From assembly GCA_046349155.1 (NCBI GenBank), contig JAXMCW010000001.1, positions 1,922,001 to 1,986,000 on the forward strand: 64,000 bases of DNA, written 5' to 3'. The stretch comes from Alsobacter sp046349155. GTDB lineage: Bacteria > Pseudomonadota > Alphaproteobacteria > Rhizobiales > Beijerinckiaceae. Made by a program: the position numbers and the translations under genes. Shown in pieces: positions 44,092 to 53,498 of the stretch. The notes beneath the pieces are model-generated. The model searched no databases, was not told the origin of the DNA, and saw only the letters and a program-made list of their open reading frames with translations. Every line of letters starts with the position of its first letter. Positions within the stretch are counted from its first letter, which is position 1.

Positions 44092-45542
44092 CCGGCGGGC
44101 GCGAGGCTCCGGGACGCAAGCGCGTCCGGCGCCTGCGCCACCGCACTTACGAGGTTCTCGAGCAGGCCATGCCGGGCGACCGGCTGGCCCAGTTCGTCCA
44201 TGCCTTCCTGATGATCGTGATCGTCGCCAGCGTGACGGCGGTGGTGCTCGAATCCGTGCCCTCGCTGGAGGAGGCCTTCGAGCCCGAGTTCCTCGCCGTC
44301 GAGATCCTGACGATCATGATCTTCACGGTGGAATACGCGCTGCGCGTCTGGGCGGCGGTCGACTACCCGCCGTTCCGCCACATGCCGGCCTGGCAGGCGC
44401 GGCTGCGCTTCGCGGCGACGGGCGGCGCCATCGTCGACCTCCTCACCATCCTGCCCTTCTACCTGTCCGTCTTCGTCGAGGGCGACCTTCGCGTCTTCAT
44501 CGTCTTCCGCCTGCTGCGTTTCCTGAAGTTGGCGCGCTACTCGCCCGGCGTGCGCTCGCTCTACGAAGCGGTCTACGAGGAGCGGCGGGCGCTCGCCGCC
44601 TGCCTGGTGATCCTGAGCGGCCTCGTCATCGCTTCGGCCTCGGTCATGTACCTCGTCGAGCGCCACGCGCAGCCCGACAAATTCGGCACCATCCCGGACG
44701 CCATGTGGTGGGCCGTGGTCACGCTCGCGACGGTGGGCTATGGCGACGTCGTGCCCATCACGCCTCTCGGCAAGGTCGTGGCCTCCGTCACGGCGCTGAT
44801 GGGCCTCGTGATGATCGCGCTGCCCGTCGGCATCGTCGCCACCGCCTTCTCGGAGGTCATTCACCGCCGCGACTTCGTGGTCACCTGGGGCATGATCGCG
44901 CGCGTGCCGCTCTTCGCCGACCTCGGCGCGGAGGAGGTCGCGCAGATCATGCGGCTCCTGCGCTCGCAGATGGTGGAGGGCGGGGAGGTCATCGTCCGCC
45001 GTGGCGATGTCGGCCACTCCATGTACCTGATCGCGTCGGGCCGCGTGGAGATCGAGCTGTCGGACGGGCGGCACGCCTATTTGGCCGACGGCCAGTTCTT
45101 CGGCGAGATGGCCGTACTGAAGAGCGCGCGCCGCTCCGCGACCGTGCGCGCGCTGCAGCGCACGCAACTCCTGGTGCTCGATGCGCGGGACCTGCGCATG
45201 CTCATGGCGTCGCGGCCGGACATCGGCAAGCGGATCCACGAGGTTGCCCATGCCCGCGCCGAGGAGCTCAGGCGCGCCGCCGTCGCCGGCCACGCGCCTG
45301 CCCCGGGGGACGGGACGCAGGCGGAGGCCTCGGAGGAGGCGGCCGCCACCATGGGCGAGCCCGGCGGCACCGTCGGCGAGGCCCAGGAGGGCCATGGCGG
45401 CCCGATCCTGGAGCCGGACGCGCCCGGCCACCCCGACGCCTTTCCCGGCCTGGACCTCCCCGCGCCCGATCCCGATGAGGAAGAGGTGGACGGGCCAGCG
45501 CCGCCCCATCCCGGACACGAGACCCCACGGCGCCGGCGCTGA
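44088..45542 (+). CDS. Voltage-gated-type K+ channel with C-terminal cyclic nucleotide-binding domain
   Basis: A 484-residue protein with six membrane segments (first about residues 33-55). An arginine-bearing S4-like segment (LRVFIVFRLLRFLKLARY), the pore filter TLATVGYGDVVP at about residue 214 and an S6 (LMGLVMIALPVGIVATAF) follow. The C-terminal cNMP-binding fold includes FFGEMAVLKSARRSATVRAL, the phosphate-binding cassette type. The last about 80 residues are acidic and disordered. It is similar in layout to MlotiK1-like channels. The ATG overlaps the alaS stop, so they are translationally coupled, an unexplained pairing. Confidence 0.9.
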   Translation: MTGGREAPGRKRVRRLRHRTYEVLEQAMPGDRLAQFVHAFLMIVIVASVTAVVLESVPSLEEAFEPEFLAVEILTIMIFTVEYALRVWAAVDYPPFRHMPAWQARLRFAATGGAIVDLLTILPFYLSVFVEGDLRVFIVFRLLRFLKLARYSPGVRSLYEAVYEERRALAACLVILSGLVIASASVMYLVERHAQPDKFGTIPDAMWWAVVTLATVGYGDVVPITPLGKVVASVTALMGLVMIALPVGIVATAFSEVIHRRDFVVTWGMIARVPLFADLGAEEVAQIMRLLRSQMVEGGEVIVRRGDVGHSMYLIASGRVEIELSDGRHAYLADGQFFGEMAVLKSARRSATVRALQRTQLLVLDARDLRMLMASRPDIGKRIHEVAHARAEELRRAAVAGHAPAPGDGTQAEASEEAAATMGEPGGTVGEAQEGHGGPILEPDAPGHPDAFPGLDLPAPDPDEEEVDGPAPPHPGHETPRRRR

Positions 45543-45601
45543 AGCCTTCCTTTCGGCGATCGTCCCGCGACCGGGCCGCCGCGGCGCTCCTCGCGACGCC
45601 C

Positions 45602-45633
45602 CAAACGAAAACGGAGGCCCCGAGGGACCTCCG
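45602..45633 (-). terminator. Intrinsic terminator of icd
   Basis: On the minus strand CGGAGG...CCTCCG with inner GTCCC/GGGGC pairing, followed by TTTTCGTTT. It lies about 50 bases after the icd stop; the convergent channel gene ends at 45542. Confidence 0.85.
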
Positions 45634-45684
45634 ATGATCGCCCCGGGTGTCGCGGGCGTCCGCCCCCGAGCGGCCGGTCTACTG

Positions 45685-46896
45685 TCAGGCCATGGCCTTG
45701 CGCAGGTTCTCGTCGATCTTGTCGAGGAAGCCGGTGGTCGAGAGCCACTTCTGGTCGGCGCCGACGAGCAAGGCGAGGTCCTTGGTCATGAAGCCCGCCT
45801 CGACCGTGTCGACGCAGACCTTCTCCAGCGTATTCGCGAAGCGGGCGAGCTCGGCATTGTCGTCGAGCTTGGCGCGGTGCGCGAGCCCGCGGGTCCAGGC
45901 GAAGATGGAGGCGATCGAGTTGGTCGAGGTCTCCTTGCCCTTCTGGTGCTCGCGGTAGTGGCGGGTCACGGTGCCGTGCGCAGCCTCGGACTCCACGATC
46001 TTGCCGTCGGGCGTCATCAGCACCGAGGTCATCAGGCCGAGCGAGCCGAAGCCCTGGGCCACGATGTCGGACTGCACGTCGCCGTCATAGTTCTTGCAGG
46101 CCCACACGTAGCCGCCGGACCACTTGAGGGCCGAGGCGACCATGTCGTCGATCAGGCGGTGCTCGTAGGTGATGCCGGCCGCGTCGAACTTGCCCTTGAA
46201 CTCGGCGTCGAAGATCTCCTGGAAGAGGTCCTTGAAGCGCCCGTCATAGGCCTTGAGGATCGTGTTCTTCGTGGAGAGGTAGACCGGATACTTGCGGTTC
46301 AGCCCGTAGTTGAACGAGGCGCGGGCGAAGTCGCGGATCGACTCGTCGAGGTTGTACATCGCCATCGCCACGCCGGCGTCCGGAAACTTGAAGACTTCCT
46401 TCTCGATCACCGTGCCGTCGTCGCCCTCGAACTTGATGGTCAGGCGGCCCTTGCCTGGAACCTTGAAGTCGGTAGCGCGGTACTGGTCGCCGAAGGCGTG
46501 GCGGCCGACCACGATCGGCTGCGTCCAGCCGGGCACGAGCCGCGGCACGTTCTTGCAGATGATCGGCTCGCGGAAGATCACGCCGCCCAGGATGTTGCGG
46601 ATCGTGCCGTTCGGCGACTTCCACATCTCCTTCAGGTTGAACTCCGTCACGCGCGCCTCGTCGGGCGTGATGGTGGCGCACTTCACGCCGACGCCGACCT
46701 TCTTGATCGCTTCTGCGGCGTCAACCGTCACCTTGTCGTTCGTGGCGTCGCGGTGCTCCACCGAGAGGTCGAAATACTGCAGGTCGACGTCGAGATAGGG
46801 GTGGATCAGCTTGTCCTTGATGTACTGCCAGATGATCCGCGTCATCTCGTCGCCGTCGAGTTCGACGACGGGGTTTGCGACCTTGATCTTCGCCAT
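45685..46896 (-). CDS. icd: NADP-dependent isocitrate dehydrogenase
   Basis: A 403-residue homodimeric-type isocitrate dehydrogenase (eukaryote-like class). Starts MAKIKVANPVVELDGDEMTR, with KSPNGTIRNILGGVIFREPI, the CKNYDGDVQSDIVAQGFGSL metal/substrate region and AHGTVTRHYREHQKGKETST near the NADP site. It decarboxylates isocitrate to 2-oxoglutarate in the TCA cycle. The ATG at 46896 follows an AAAGG; upstream in-frame codons are not conserved. The 357 bp between icd and the next plus-strand gene hold no supportable gene and are presumably the divergent promoters. Confidence 0.97.
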   Translation of the reverse strand: MAKIKVANPVVELDGDEMTRIIWQYIKDKLIHPYLDVDLQYFDLSVEHRDATNDKVTVDAAEAIKKVGVGVKCATITPDEARVTEFNLKEMWKSPNGTIRNILGGVIFREPIICKNVPRLVPGWTQPIVVGRHAFGDQYRATDFKVPGKGRLTIKFEGDDGTVIEKEVFKFPDAGVAMAMYNLDESIRDFARASFNYGLNRKYPVYLSTKNTILKAYDGRFKDLFQEIFDAEFKGKFDAAGITYEHRLIDDMVASALKWSGGYVWACKNYDGDVQSDIVAQGFGSLGLMTSVLMTPDGKIVESEAAHGTVTRHYREHQKGKETSTNSIASIFAWTRGLAHRAKLDDNAELARFANTLEKVCVDTVEAGFMTKDLALLVGADQKWLSTTGFLDKIDENLRKAMA

Positions 46897-47253
46897 GGTG
46901 GAGCCTTTCGTCAGCCGGAGGCGCATCTTCGCGGCGTGCAGCGGCCCGTCGCGCGAAGGGTGGAGGGGTCCGGCGCCCGTATAGCATCGGCCCGGAAGGG
47001 GGCAAAGCACGCCCTTCGGTGAAGAGCGGCACGCAACACCTGCATCGGCCGTGCCACGGAGAGGCAGGGCCGGCCGTGAGGTGAACGCGATCTTAAAGAG
47101 TCTCGGCCAAGCTCCGGCCGAACGGGCGGTCGCGACGCGCCCGTCGGGAAGGCCGGTCGAGAGACCCTCGCGCCTTCGGCCCCAGGCGCCCGTCCCCCGG
47201 CGTCCGGCCGGCGCAGGAGCCGACGCCGATCAGCTTCCGAGCGAGGGACGACC

Positions 47254-47649
47254 ATGTCGGAACGCAAGACGATCGGGTATTTCCGGATTTCGGGCCAGGC
47301 GGGGGCCCTGATGCGCGCCGAGCTCGAGGGGCAGCGCCAGGTGATGCGCGCGCATGCCGCCGCCCAGGGCCTGCGGATCGTCGAGGAATGCGTCGACTAC
47401 GAGAATGGCAGCCGCGCCGCGCGCCCGCAGTGGAAGCGGGCGCTGGCCTTGTGCAAGTCCTCCGAGGCGATGCTGGTGATCCCGAAGGTCGGTCCGCTGG
47501 CGCGCGACCCCTCGTTCTATGTCGATCTCCACGTGGCCGGCATCGATTTCCTGGCTTTGGACCGGCCCGACATCACCCGCGCGACGCTCCTCGTCCTGGG
47601 CAAGGAGGCGCATGCCAAGGACCCGCGGCGCCGGGCGCAATCGGCCTGA
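47254..47649 (+). CDS. Solo resolvase-like (serine recombinase N-terminal) domain protein
   Basis: A 131-residue protein resembling the catalytic domain of serine recombinases. The N-terminal GYFRISGQAG resembles the Y-x-R-x-S motif with the nucleophile Ser at about residue 13. LEGQRQVMRAHAAAQGLRIV follows, and VIPKVGPLARDPSFYVDL corresponds to the region of the second active-site arginine, where the usual DRL(S/G)R is altered. No DNA-binding HTH or zinc-ribbon domain follows. It stands alone, with no inverted repeats, transposase or att-like sequence nearby. It may be a domesticated or inactive remnant. Preceded by a GAGGG ribosome site. Confidence 0.7.
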   Translation: MSERKTIGYFRISGQAGALMRAELEGQRQVMRAHAAAQGLRIVEECVDYENGSRAARPQWKRALALCKSSEAMLVIPKVGPLARDPSFYVDLHVAGIDFLALDRPDITRATLLVLGKEAHAKDPRRRAQSA

Positions 47650-47806
47650 GCCGACGCTGCTCCGAGCGCCGGCGGGTCCCCCTTCGCTCGACGATGCTCC
47701 GGCTGCGCCGGCCAGCCGCGTGCCCGCCGCATTTCCTTGCGGCTGCCCTTCGGCTAGACCACCGCGCGAAGCGGCGATCGCGCCGCGCCACCCAGCGGGA
47801 TCGCCG

Positions 47807-48682
47807 ATGCCGGGAGCAGGAACCGACCACACGCGTCCCAGCCTGAGCGGTGGGCCGGCCGTCATCCTCGTCGAGCCGCAGCTCGGCGAGAACATCGGCA
47901 TGGCCGCCCGGGCCATGGCCAATTTCGGGCTGACCGAGATGCGGCTCGTGCGCCCGCGCGGCAACTGGCTGCATCAGAAGACGCGGGCGGCCGCAGCGGG
48001 GGCCACCTTCATTCTCGACGAGGCCAAGGTCTTTCCGGACCTGCCCTCCGCCGTCGCCGACCTGCACTGGCTCATGGCCACGACTGCGCGGGAGCGGGGG
48101 CAGGGCAAGCCGGTGCTGGGTCCCTCGGAGGCCTCGGCCGAGGCGGTTCGCCGGGAGGCCGCGGGCCAGAAGGCGGGAATCCTGTTCGGCCGCGAGCGCA
48201 CGGGGCTGGAGAACGACGACATCGCGCTCGCCGACGTGATCGTCACCTTTCCGGTCAACCCCGCCTATGCCTCGCTGAACCTGTCCCAGGCCGTGTTGCT
48301 GATGGGCTATGCGCTGATGACCGCGCGCGGCGAGACGGCGCTGCCCTTCGAGGCCAAGACGCGCTGGGGACCGGCGACGCGCGACATGGTGCTCTCGTTC
48401 TTCGAGTACCTGGAAGGCGAGCTGGAACGGCGCGGCTTTTTCCGGCCGCCGCACAAGAAGCCGGTGATGAGCCGGAACCTGCGCAACATGTTCCACCGCA
48501 TGCAGCTCAACGAGCAGGACGTGCGCACGTGGCGCGGCATGGTGGTGCGGCTCGTCGAAGGGCCGCGCGAGCCGCAGACCAAGAAGCGCAAGGGTCCCAA
48601 GCAGACGCCCAAGGGGACGCGGCCGGTCGGGCAGGGGGGGCGGTCCGCGCTCCCGGGGCCGGACGAGGTTACCGGCGATTAA
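47807..48682 (+). CDS. TrmJ-like tRNA/rRNA methyltransferase (SpoU/SPOUT family)
   Basis: A 291-residue SPOUT methyltransferase. It has the N-terminal VEPQLGENIGMAARAMANFG, the FGRERTGLENDDIALAD knot segment and the SAM-binding NPAYASLNLSQAVLLMGYAL. These three blocks are the TrmJ type (tRNA Cm/Um32 methylation). A lysine-rich C-terminal tail (KKRKGPKQTPKG) may aid RNA binding. The ATG at 47807 is the nearest start before the conserved domain; the frame is open far upstream without homology. Close relatives also annotated as rRNA methyltransferase cannot be excluded. Confidence 0.85.
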   Translation: MPGAGTDHTRPSLSGGPAVILVEPQLGENIGMAARAMANFGLTEMRLVRPRGNWLHQKTRAAAAGATFILDEAKVFPDLPSAVADLHWLMATTARERGQGKPVLGPSEASAEAVRREAAGQKAGILFGRERTGLENDDIALADVIVTFPVNPAYASLNLSQAVLLMGYALMTARGETALPFEAKTRWGPATRDMVLSFFEYLEGELERRGFFRPPHKKPVMSRNLRNMFHRMQLNEQDVRTWRGMVVRLVEGPREPQTKKRKGPKQTPKGTRPVGQGGRSALPGPDEVTGD

Positions 48683-48806
48683 CCGGCCGGGCGCAAGGTC
48701 GGATGCAGCGTCGTCCGGCCTCTGCCTCATGCGTGTCGATCTTCTCGCGGGAACGGTCTATGACGGGAGCGGAGCCGCCGCTCCCCATCCGGGAACCCTC
48801 GCCGCG

Positions 48807-49628
48807 ATGCCCTCCCTCCAGCGCGCGCCCACGCTGCTCGTCTTCGACAGCGGGCTGGGCGGGCTCACCGTGTTCTCCGAAATCGCCAGGGTCCGGCCCG
48901 ACGCGCGCTTCGTCTATGCGGCCGACGACGCCGGCTTCCCTTATGGCCGGCTGGAGGAGGACGCCCTCGTCGCCCGCGTGGTTTCGGTGATGGACCGGCT
49001 CGTGGCGCGCTTCTCGCCCGACATGGTCGTCATCGCCTGCAACACGGCCTCGACCCTCGTGCTGCCGGCGCTGAGGGCACGCTTCGCCATCCCCTTCGTG
49101 GGCACCGTGCCGGCCATCAAGCCGGCTGCCGAGCGCTCGCTGACGCGCCATGTGGCCGTGCTGGCGACGCCGGGCACCGTGCGGCGCGACTACACGCAGG
49201 AGTTGATCCGCAGCTTCGCGGGCGATTGCCGGGTAACCCTGGTCGGTTCGACCCGGCTCGCCGGCCTCGCCGAGGCGCACCTGCGAGGCGAGCCGGTGGA
49301 CCAGGGCGAGGTGGCCCGCGAGATCGCGCCCTGCTTTCCCGCGGAGGGACCGCGCACCGACGCCGTTGTGCTGGGCTGCACGCACTACCCGCTCCTGCAG
49401 GACCTCTTGAAGAGCTTGGCGCCCTGGCCCGTGACCTGGATCGACCCGGCCCCCGCCATCGCGCGGCGCGTGCTGCAGCTGGCGGGCGGGCCGATGCTGC
49501 TGCACGAGGGCGACGAGGAGGCGACGGCCCTGTTCACCTCCGGCGCCGGGCTCACGCCCGCCCTGCGGGCGGCGCTCGCGAGCCGCGGACTCGCCAGGAT
49601 CGACGTGGACCCGATGCCGCTGCGTTGA
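48807..49628 (+). CDS. murI: Glutamate racemase
   Basis: A 273-residue MurI with both catalytic cysteines in context: IACNTASTLV and VLGCTHYPLLQ, and the substrate loop LVFDSGLGGLTVF and YAADDAGFPYG. It makes D-glutamate for peptidoglycan. I take the ATG at 48807; an in-frame ATG at 48729 would add 26 residues before the conserved core and is the alternative. Followed by rpsD 163 bp later, a separate unit. Confidence 0.93.
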   Translation: MPSLQRAPTLLVFDSGLGGLTVFSEIARVRPDARFVYAADDAGFPYGRLEEDALVARVVSVMDRLVARFSPDMVVIACNTASTLVLPALRARFAIPFVGTVPAIKPAAERSLTRHVAVLATPGTVRRDYTQELIRSFAGDCRVTLVGSTRLAGLAEAHLRGEPVDQGEVAREIAPCFPAEGPRTDAVVLGCTHYPLLQDLLKSLAPWPVTWIDPAPAIARRVLQLAGGPMLLHEGDEEATALFTSGAGLTPALRAALASRGLARIDVDPMPLR

Positions 49629-49791
49629 CAGGGCCGGCCGGCTCCTGTAACAGCCTCCCCGCGCGGGCCTCACGGCCCGCGCTTCATTTAACGCACCCGT
49701 GGCGCCGCGCGAACGCTCGCAAGGCGCCTGTCGGCCGGGAGACCGGAAGAGGAGGGCGCGTTCCTCACACTCGTTTCCGAGAGGAACCGCG

Positions 49792-50409
49792 ATGACCAAG
49801 CGCGCAGAAGCCAAGTACAAGATCGACCGCCGCCTCGGCCAGAACATCTGGGGCCGCCCGAAGAGCCCGGTCAACCGCCGCGAATACGGCCCCGGCCAGC
49901 ATGGCCAGCGCCGCAAGGGCAAGCTCTCCGACTTCGGCACGCAGCTGCGCGCCAAGCAGAAGCTCAAGGGCTATTACGGCAACATCTCCGAGAAGCAGTT
50001 CCGCAAGTACTATGCCGAGGCGATCCGCCTGAAGGGCGATAGCGGCGAGAACCTGATCGGCCTCCTGGAGCGTCGCCTCGACGCCGTGGTCTATCGCGCG
50101 AAGTTCGTGGCCACGCCCTTCGCCGCCCGGCAGTTCGTCAATCACGGGCACGTCAAGGTCAATGGCCGGCGCGTGAACATCGCTTCCTTCCAGGTGAAGG
50201 TGGGCGACGTCATCGAGGTCAAGGAGTCGTCCAAGCAGCTCGCCTTCGTGCTCGAGTCGAGCCAGCTCGCCGAGCGCGACGTGCCGGACTACCTCGAAGT
50301 CGACCACTCCAAGATGACGGCCAAGGTGGCCCGCGTACCCGGCCTCGCCGAGGTGCCGTACGCCGTGCAGATGGAACCGAACCTCGTGATCGAGTTCTAT
50401 TCGCGCTGA
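49792..50409 (+). CDS. rpsD: 30S ribosomal protein S4
   Basis: A 205-residue S4, starting MTKRAEAKYKIDRRLGQNIW, with REYGPGQHGQRRKGKLSDFG and the S4 RNA-binding domain (RRLDAVVYRAKFVATPFAAR, VNHGHVKVNGRRVNI). It nucleates 30S assembly. Here it is outside the rpsK-rpoA operon, as is usual in alphaproteobacteria. A GAGAGGA ribosome site precedes the ATG. A strong terminator follows. Confidence 0.98.
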   Translation: MTKRAEAKYKIDRRLGQNIWGRPKSPVNRREYGPGQHGQRRKGKLSDFGTQLRAKQKLKGYYGNISEKQFRKYYAEAIRLKGDSGENLIGLLERRLDAVVYRAKFVATPFAARQFVNHGHVKVNGRRVNIASFQVKVGDVIEVKESSKQLAFVLESSQLAERDVPDYLEVDHSKMTAKVARVPGLAEVPYAVQMEPNLVIEFYSR

Positions 50410-50432
50410 GCCTTCCCGCCAGCCTGCGTCGC

Positions 50433-50463
50433 AAGGGCCGCCCTCGGGGCGGCCCTTTTCGTT
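50433..50463 (+). terminator. Intrinsic terminator of rpsD
   Basis: AAGGGCCGCCC / GGGCGGCCCTT stem with a TCG loop followed by TTTTCGTTT, about 24 bases after the rpsD stop. Confidence 0.92.
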
Positions 50464-50667
50464 TGCGGGAACCCTGTCTCCGGACGGCGGGCTCTCGCGC
50501 CCGAATGACCGATGCCGGCGGAGCAGCCGACGCCCGTCAGGTCACGTCGTGAGCAGGCGATTGCCCGAATTCCTCGGGATTTGTCGGAATTTTTTCGCTC
50601 AATGCGGTCGGGCTCCGACGCCTCGCCTTAACGCGGGAAAACTAGGGTTCGCGCATCGGAGGTGACG

Positions 50668-51072
50668 ATGCGTACTGCCCTGGCTGCCCTCGCCTTGGTC
50701 GTCCTGGCGCTCCCTGCGCGCGCGGACGGATGCTCGGATCAGGTCGTGGCGATGCGGGCGGCCAACGCGAAGTACAGAACCGCGGCCGGCGACCTCGCCG
50801 CGATGCAGCGCGATCTCGGCCCGGTCGGCCGGCGCTCGGAGGAGCAGGTGCTGCGCAGCGTCCGGCGCTATGGTCTCGCCATTCGCGACCTGCGCGAGCA
50901 GCGCGCGCGGATCGCATCCCTCTACCACGACCTCGTCGAGGCGGCGTGCGAGCCCTTCGACCAGCAGGGGCTGGAGCAGACCGTCAGGGATTTTCAGTCC
51001 TACAACGCCCAGGAGGAGCGCATCTACGACGAGGCGCGCCGGCTGGCGGGGGTTGCGCTCGTCACCAATTGA
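50668..51072 (+). CDS. Small secreted helical protein of unknown function
   Basis: A 134-residue protein with a Sec signal (RTALAALALVVLALPARA, cleavage before DGCSD). The rest is charged and helical, with two cysteines (about residues 24 and 94). I do not recognise a family. A good GGAGGTG ribosome site precedes the ATG at 50668, which supports it as a real gene. It stands alone between rpsD and the two-component genes. Confidence 0.7.
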   Translation: MRTALAALALVVLALPARADGCSDQVVAMRAANAKYRTAAGDLAAMQRDLGPVGRRSEEQVLRSVRRYGLAIRDLREQRARIASLYHDLVEAACEPFDQQGLEQTVRDFQSYNAQEERIYDEARRLAGVALVTN

Positions 51073-51200
51073 GCTCAACTGGACGCGAGGTTGGGAAAAG
51101 GTGATCCACGGGCCCTGCCGGCGATGCTAGGCATTCGGCTCGGGAATCCCATGGCTTGGCAAAGGACAGGGCCGAGCCGCGACGCGACCGGAGAGCGCCG

Positions 51201-51875
51201 ATGAAGTGCCTGCTGATCGAAGACGACGCGACCATGGCCGACTTCGTGGCCAACGGTCTTCGCGACATCGGTCATGTGGTCGACGTCGAGGGGCGAGGGG
51301 ATCGCGGGCGCGCCAAGGCGGGCGAGGGCCAGTATGACGTGCTCATCGTCGACAGGATGCTGCCGGGGCTGGACGGCCTGCAGCTCGTCAGCGACCTCCG
51401 TCGGTCGGGCGTCGCCTCTCCCGTCCTCTTCCTCACCACGATGAGCGGCATTGACGACCGCGTGGCGGGACTGGAAGCCGGCGGGGATGACTACCTGGTC
51501 AAGCCCTTCGCCTTCGCGGAACTCGCGGCCCGCGTCTCGGCGCTGGCCCGTCGTCCGCCCATGGCGAGCACCACGCAGCTCAAGGTGGCCGACCTCGAGA
51601 TGGACCTCGTGAGGCGCACGGTGGTGCGGGCCGGCCAGAAGATCGACGTGCAGCCGCGCGAGTTTCAACTGCTCGAATACCTGATGCGCAATGCCGGGCA
51701 GATCGTCACGCGCACGATGCTGCTCGAGAACGTCTGGGATTTTCACTTCGACCCGCAGACGAACATCGTGGAGACCCATATCAGCCGGCTGCGGGGCAAG
51801 GTCGACCGCGACTTCCCGCAGACGCTCATCCACACCGTGCGGGGCGCCGGGTATTGCCTGCGTGATCCCGGCTAG
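51201..51875 (+). CDS. OmpR-family response regulator
   Basis: A 224-residue response regulator. Receiver domain with acidic pocket (LLIEDDATM), phospho-acceptor Asp at about residue 51 (LIVDRMLPGLDG) and Lys in DDYLVKPF. The winged-helix DNA-binding domain ends with TNIVETHISRLRGKV and HTVRGAGYCLR. It is encoded directly upstream of its kinase. The ATG at 51201 follows a GGAGAG. The target genes are not evident from the sequence. Confidence 0.93.
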   Translation: MKCLLIEDDATMADFVANGLRDIGHVVDVEGRGDRGRAKAGEGQYDVLIVDRMLPGLDGLQLVSDLRRSGVASPVLFLTTMSGIDDRVAGLEAGGDDYLVKPFAFAELAARVSALARRPPMASTTQLKVADLEMDLVRRTVVRAGQKIDVQPREFQLLEYLMRNAGQIVTRTMLLENVWDFHFDPQTNIVETHISRLRGKVDRDFPQTLIHTVRGAGYCLRDPG

Positions 51876-51903
51876 CTCCCCGCCCGTCTCCGGCTTCCGC
51901 CGC

Positions 51904-53295
51904 ATGGCGCGGACGGCGGTGTTCCGCCTCGCGCTGCTCTACGCGCTGATCTTCGGTCTCTCGAGCCTCGCTCTCCTCACCTTCCTGCACTGGCGGTTGA
52001 CCGACTACATGGTCGACCAGATCCGCATCGCCGTGGACGGGGAGATCTCGTTCCTCGCCAAGGAAGGCGCGCTCAAGGGCGTTTCGGACCTGGCGGCGCT
52101 CGTCGATGCGCGCGCCAACGCGGCGGACAGCGCCTCCAGCTACTATCTCCTGCAGGGAGCGGACGGCGAGAGGCTCGCGGGCAACATTCCCAAGCTTCCG
52201 CCCATCGAGGGCGAGTTTCGCCGCGTCGTCGAGCGGCCCACGCCTCCCCGGCGCGAGCGGGTTGTCGACCTGCCGGCGCTTTTCCACGGCCTCAAGCTGA
52301 AGGACGGCGCCTACCTCGCGATCGGACGTGACCTCGACGACGTCGAGGACCTGGGCCGCATGCTGAACCGCGCCATCAGCGTCGCGCTTGGGCTTTCAGC
52401 CATCCTGGCCGCCGCCGGCGGCGTCGTGCTCGGATACGGCTTCCTGCGGCGCATCGAGGCGATCAACCACACGACGGCACGCATCATCGAGGGCAACCTC
52501 TCCCAGCGCGTCCCGCTGGTGGGGGCCGATGACGAACTGGACCGGTTGGCCGGCAATCTCAACCGGATGCTCGACCGCATCCAGACCCTGATGGAGACCA
52601 CGAAGCAGGTCTCCAACGACGTCGCCCACGACCTGCGCACCCCGCTCGCCCGCCTGCGCCAGCGGCTGGAGCGGGTGCAGGCCCGCGCCCGCTCGATGGA
52701 CGACTACGAGGCCGAGGTCGGCGAGGCGATCCTGGAGATCGACGGCATCCTCGCCACCTTCTCGGCGCTGCTGCGCATCGCGCAGGTCGAGGCGGGGAGC
52801 CGGGCAGGCGGCTTCGCGCAGGTCGACCTCTCCAGGGTGTTCGACACGATCACCGAGGCCTATGCGCCCGTCGCCGAGGACGCGGGCCTGCGCCTGCGAG
52901 CCGAGATCGCCCCGGGCCTCAGCGTGCGGGGGGACCGCGAACTCCTGACGCAGATGCTGGCCAACCTCGTGGAGAACGCGATCAAGCACGCCCAGTCGGG
53001 TGACATCGACGTGGTGCTCGCCCCGGGGCCGAAAGGGCCGGTGGGGGAGGTCCGGGACCGTGGCCCGGGCATCCCCATCGGCGAGCGCGACAAGGTGTTC
53101 CGCCGCTTCTACCGCCTGGAGCGCAACCGCACCTCGGCCGGCAACGGGCTCGGCCTCAGCCTCGTGGCCGCCGTCGCCGACCTGCACGGGGTGCGGCTGA
53201 CGCTTGCCGATCACGGCCCAGGCCTCGTGGTGCGGATGGATTTCGCCGGCGCGCCCGCCGCCAAGGCCAGCCCGTCGCTCGCCCAGGCGACCTGA
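51904..53295 (+). CDS. Sensor histidine kinase with HAMP domain
   Basis: A 463-residue kinase. Two membrane helices (about residues 7-30 and 155-180) flank a periplasmic region of about 120 residues. HAMP follows, then HisKA with the phospho-acceptor His at about 242 (VAHDLRTPLARLRQRLERV), and a HATPase domain (NLVENAIKHA, GPGIPIGERDKVF, GNGLGLSLV). The start may be the GTG at 51862 that overlaps the response-regulator stop, or the ATG at 51904; the first membrane helix begins soon after the latter. It ends 203 bp from the convergent phoU; I see nothing else in that gap. Despite the neighbours, this pair does not look like PhoR/PhoB. Confidence 0.92.
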   Translation: MARTAVFRLALLYALIFGLSSLALLTFLHWRLTDYMVDQIRIAVDGEISFLAKEGALKGVSDLAALVDARANAADSASSYYLLQGADGERLAGNIPKLPPIEGEFRRVVERPTPPRRERVVDLPALFHGLKLKDGAYLAIGRDLDDVEDLGRMLNRAISVALGLSAILAAAGGVVLGYGFLRRIEAINHTTARIIEGNLSQRVPLVGADDELDRLAGNLNRMLDRIQTLMETTKQVSNDVAHDLRTPLARLRQRLERVQARARSMDDYEAEVGEAILEIDGILATFSALLRIAQVEAGSRAGGFAQVDLSRVFDTITEAYAPVAEDAGLRLRAEIAPGLSVRGDRELLTQMLANLVENAIKHAQSGDIDVVLAPGPKGPVGEVRDRGPGIPIGERDKVFRRFYRLERNRTSAGNGLGLSLVAAVADLHGVRLTLADHGPGLVVRMDFAGAPAAKASPSLAQAT

Positions 53296-53498
53296 AGCGC
53301 CACCTTCGACCGGGCTGAGACGTCCCTGCAAGGAGCACGGCGACGCCATGCGGAGAACGCACGGCCGAGGGCGGGTGGCTTTGCCTCGGGCTTGCAAGGA
53401 CGGCGAGAGATCGGGTCTGCCAAGTCGGAACAGGCGCCATGGAGCCTCTCGCCACGCAGCACCGGCGGCGCCGGATCGCCCCCGGCGCGCGCGGGAGG

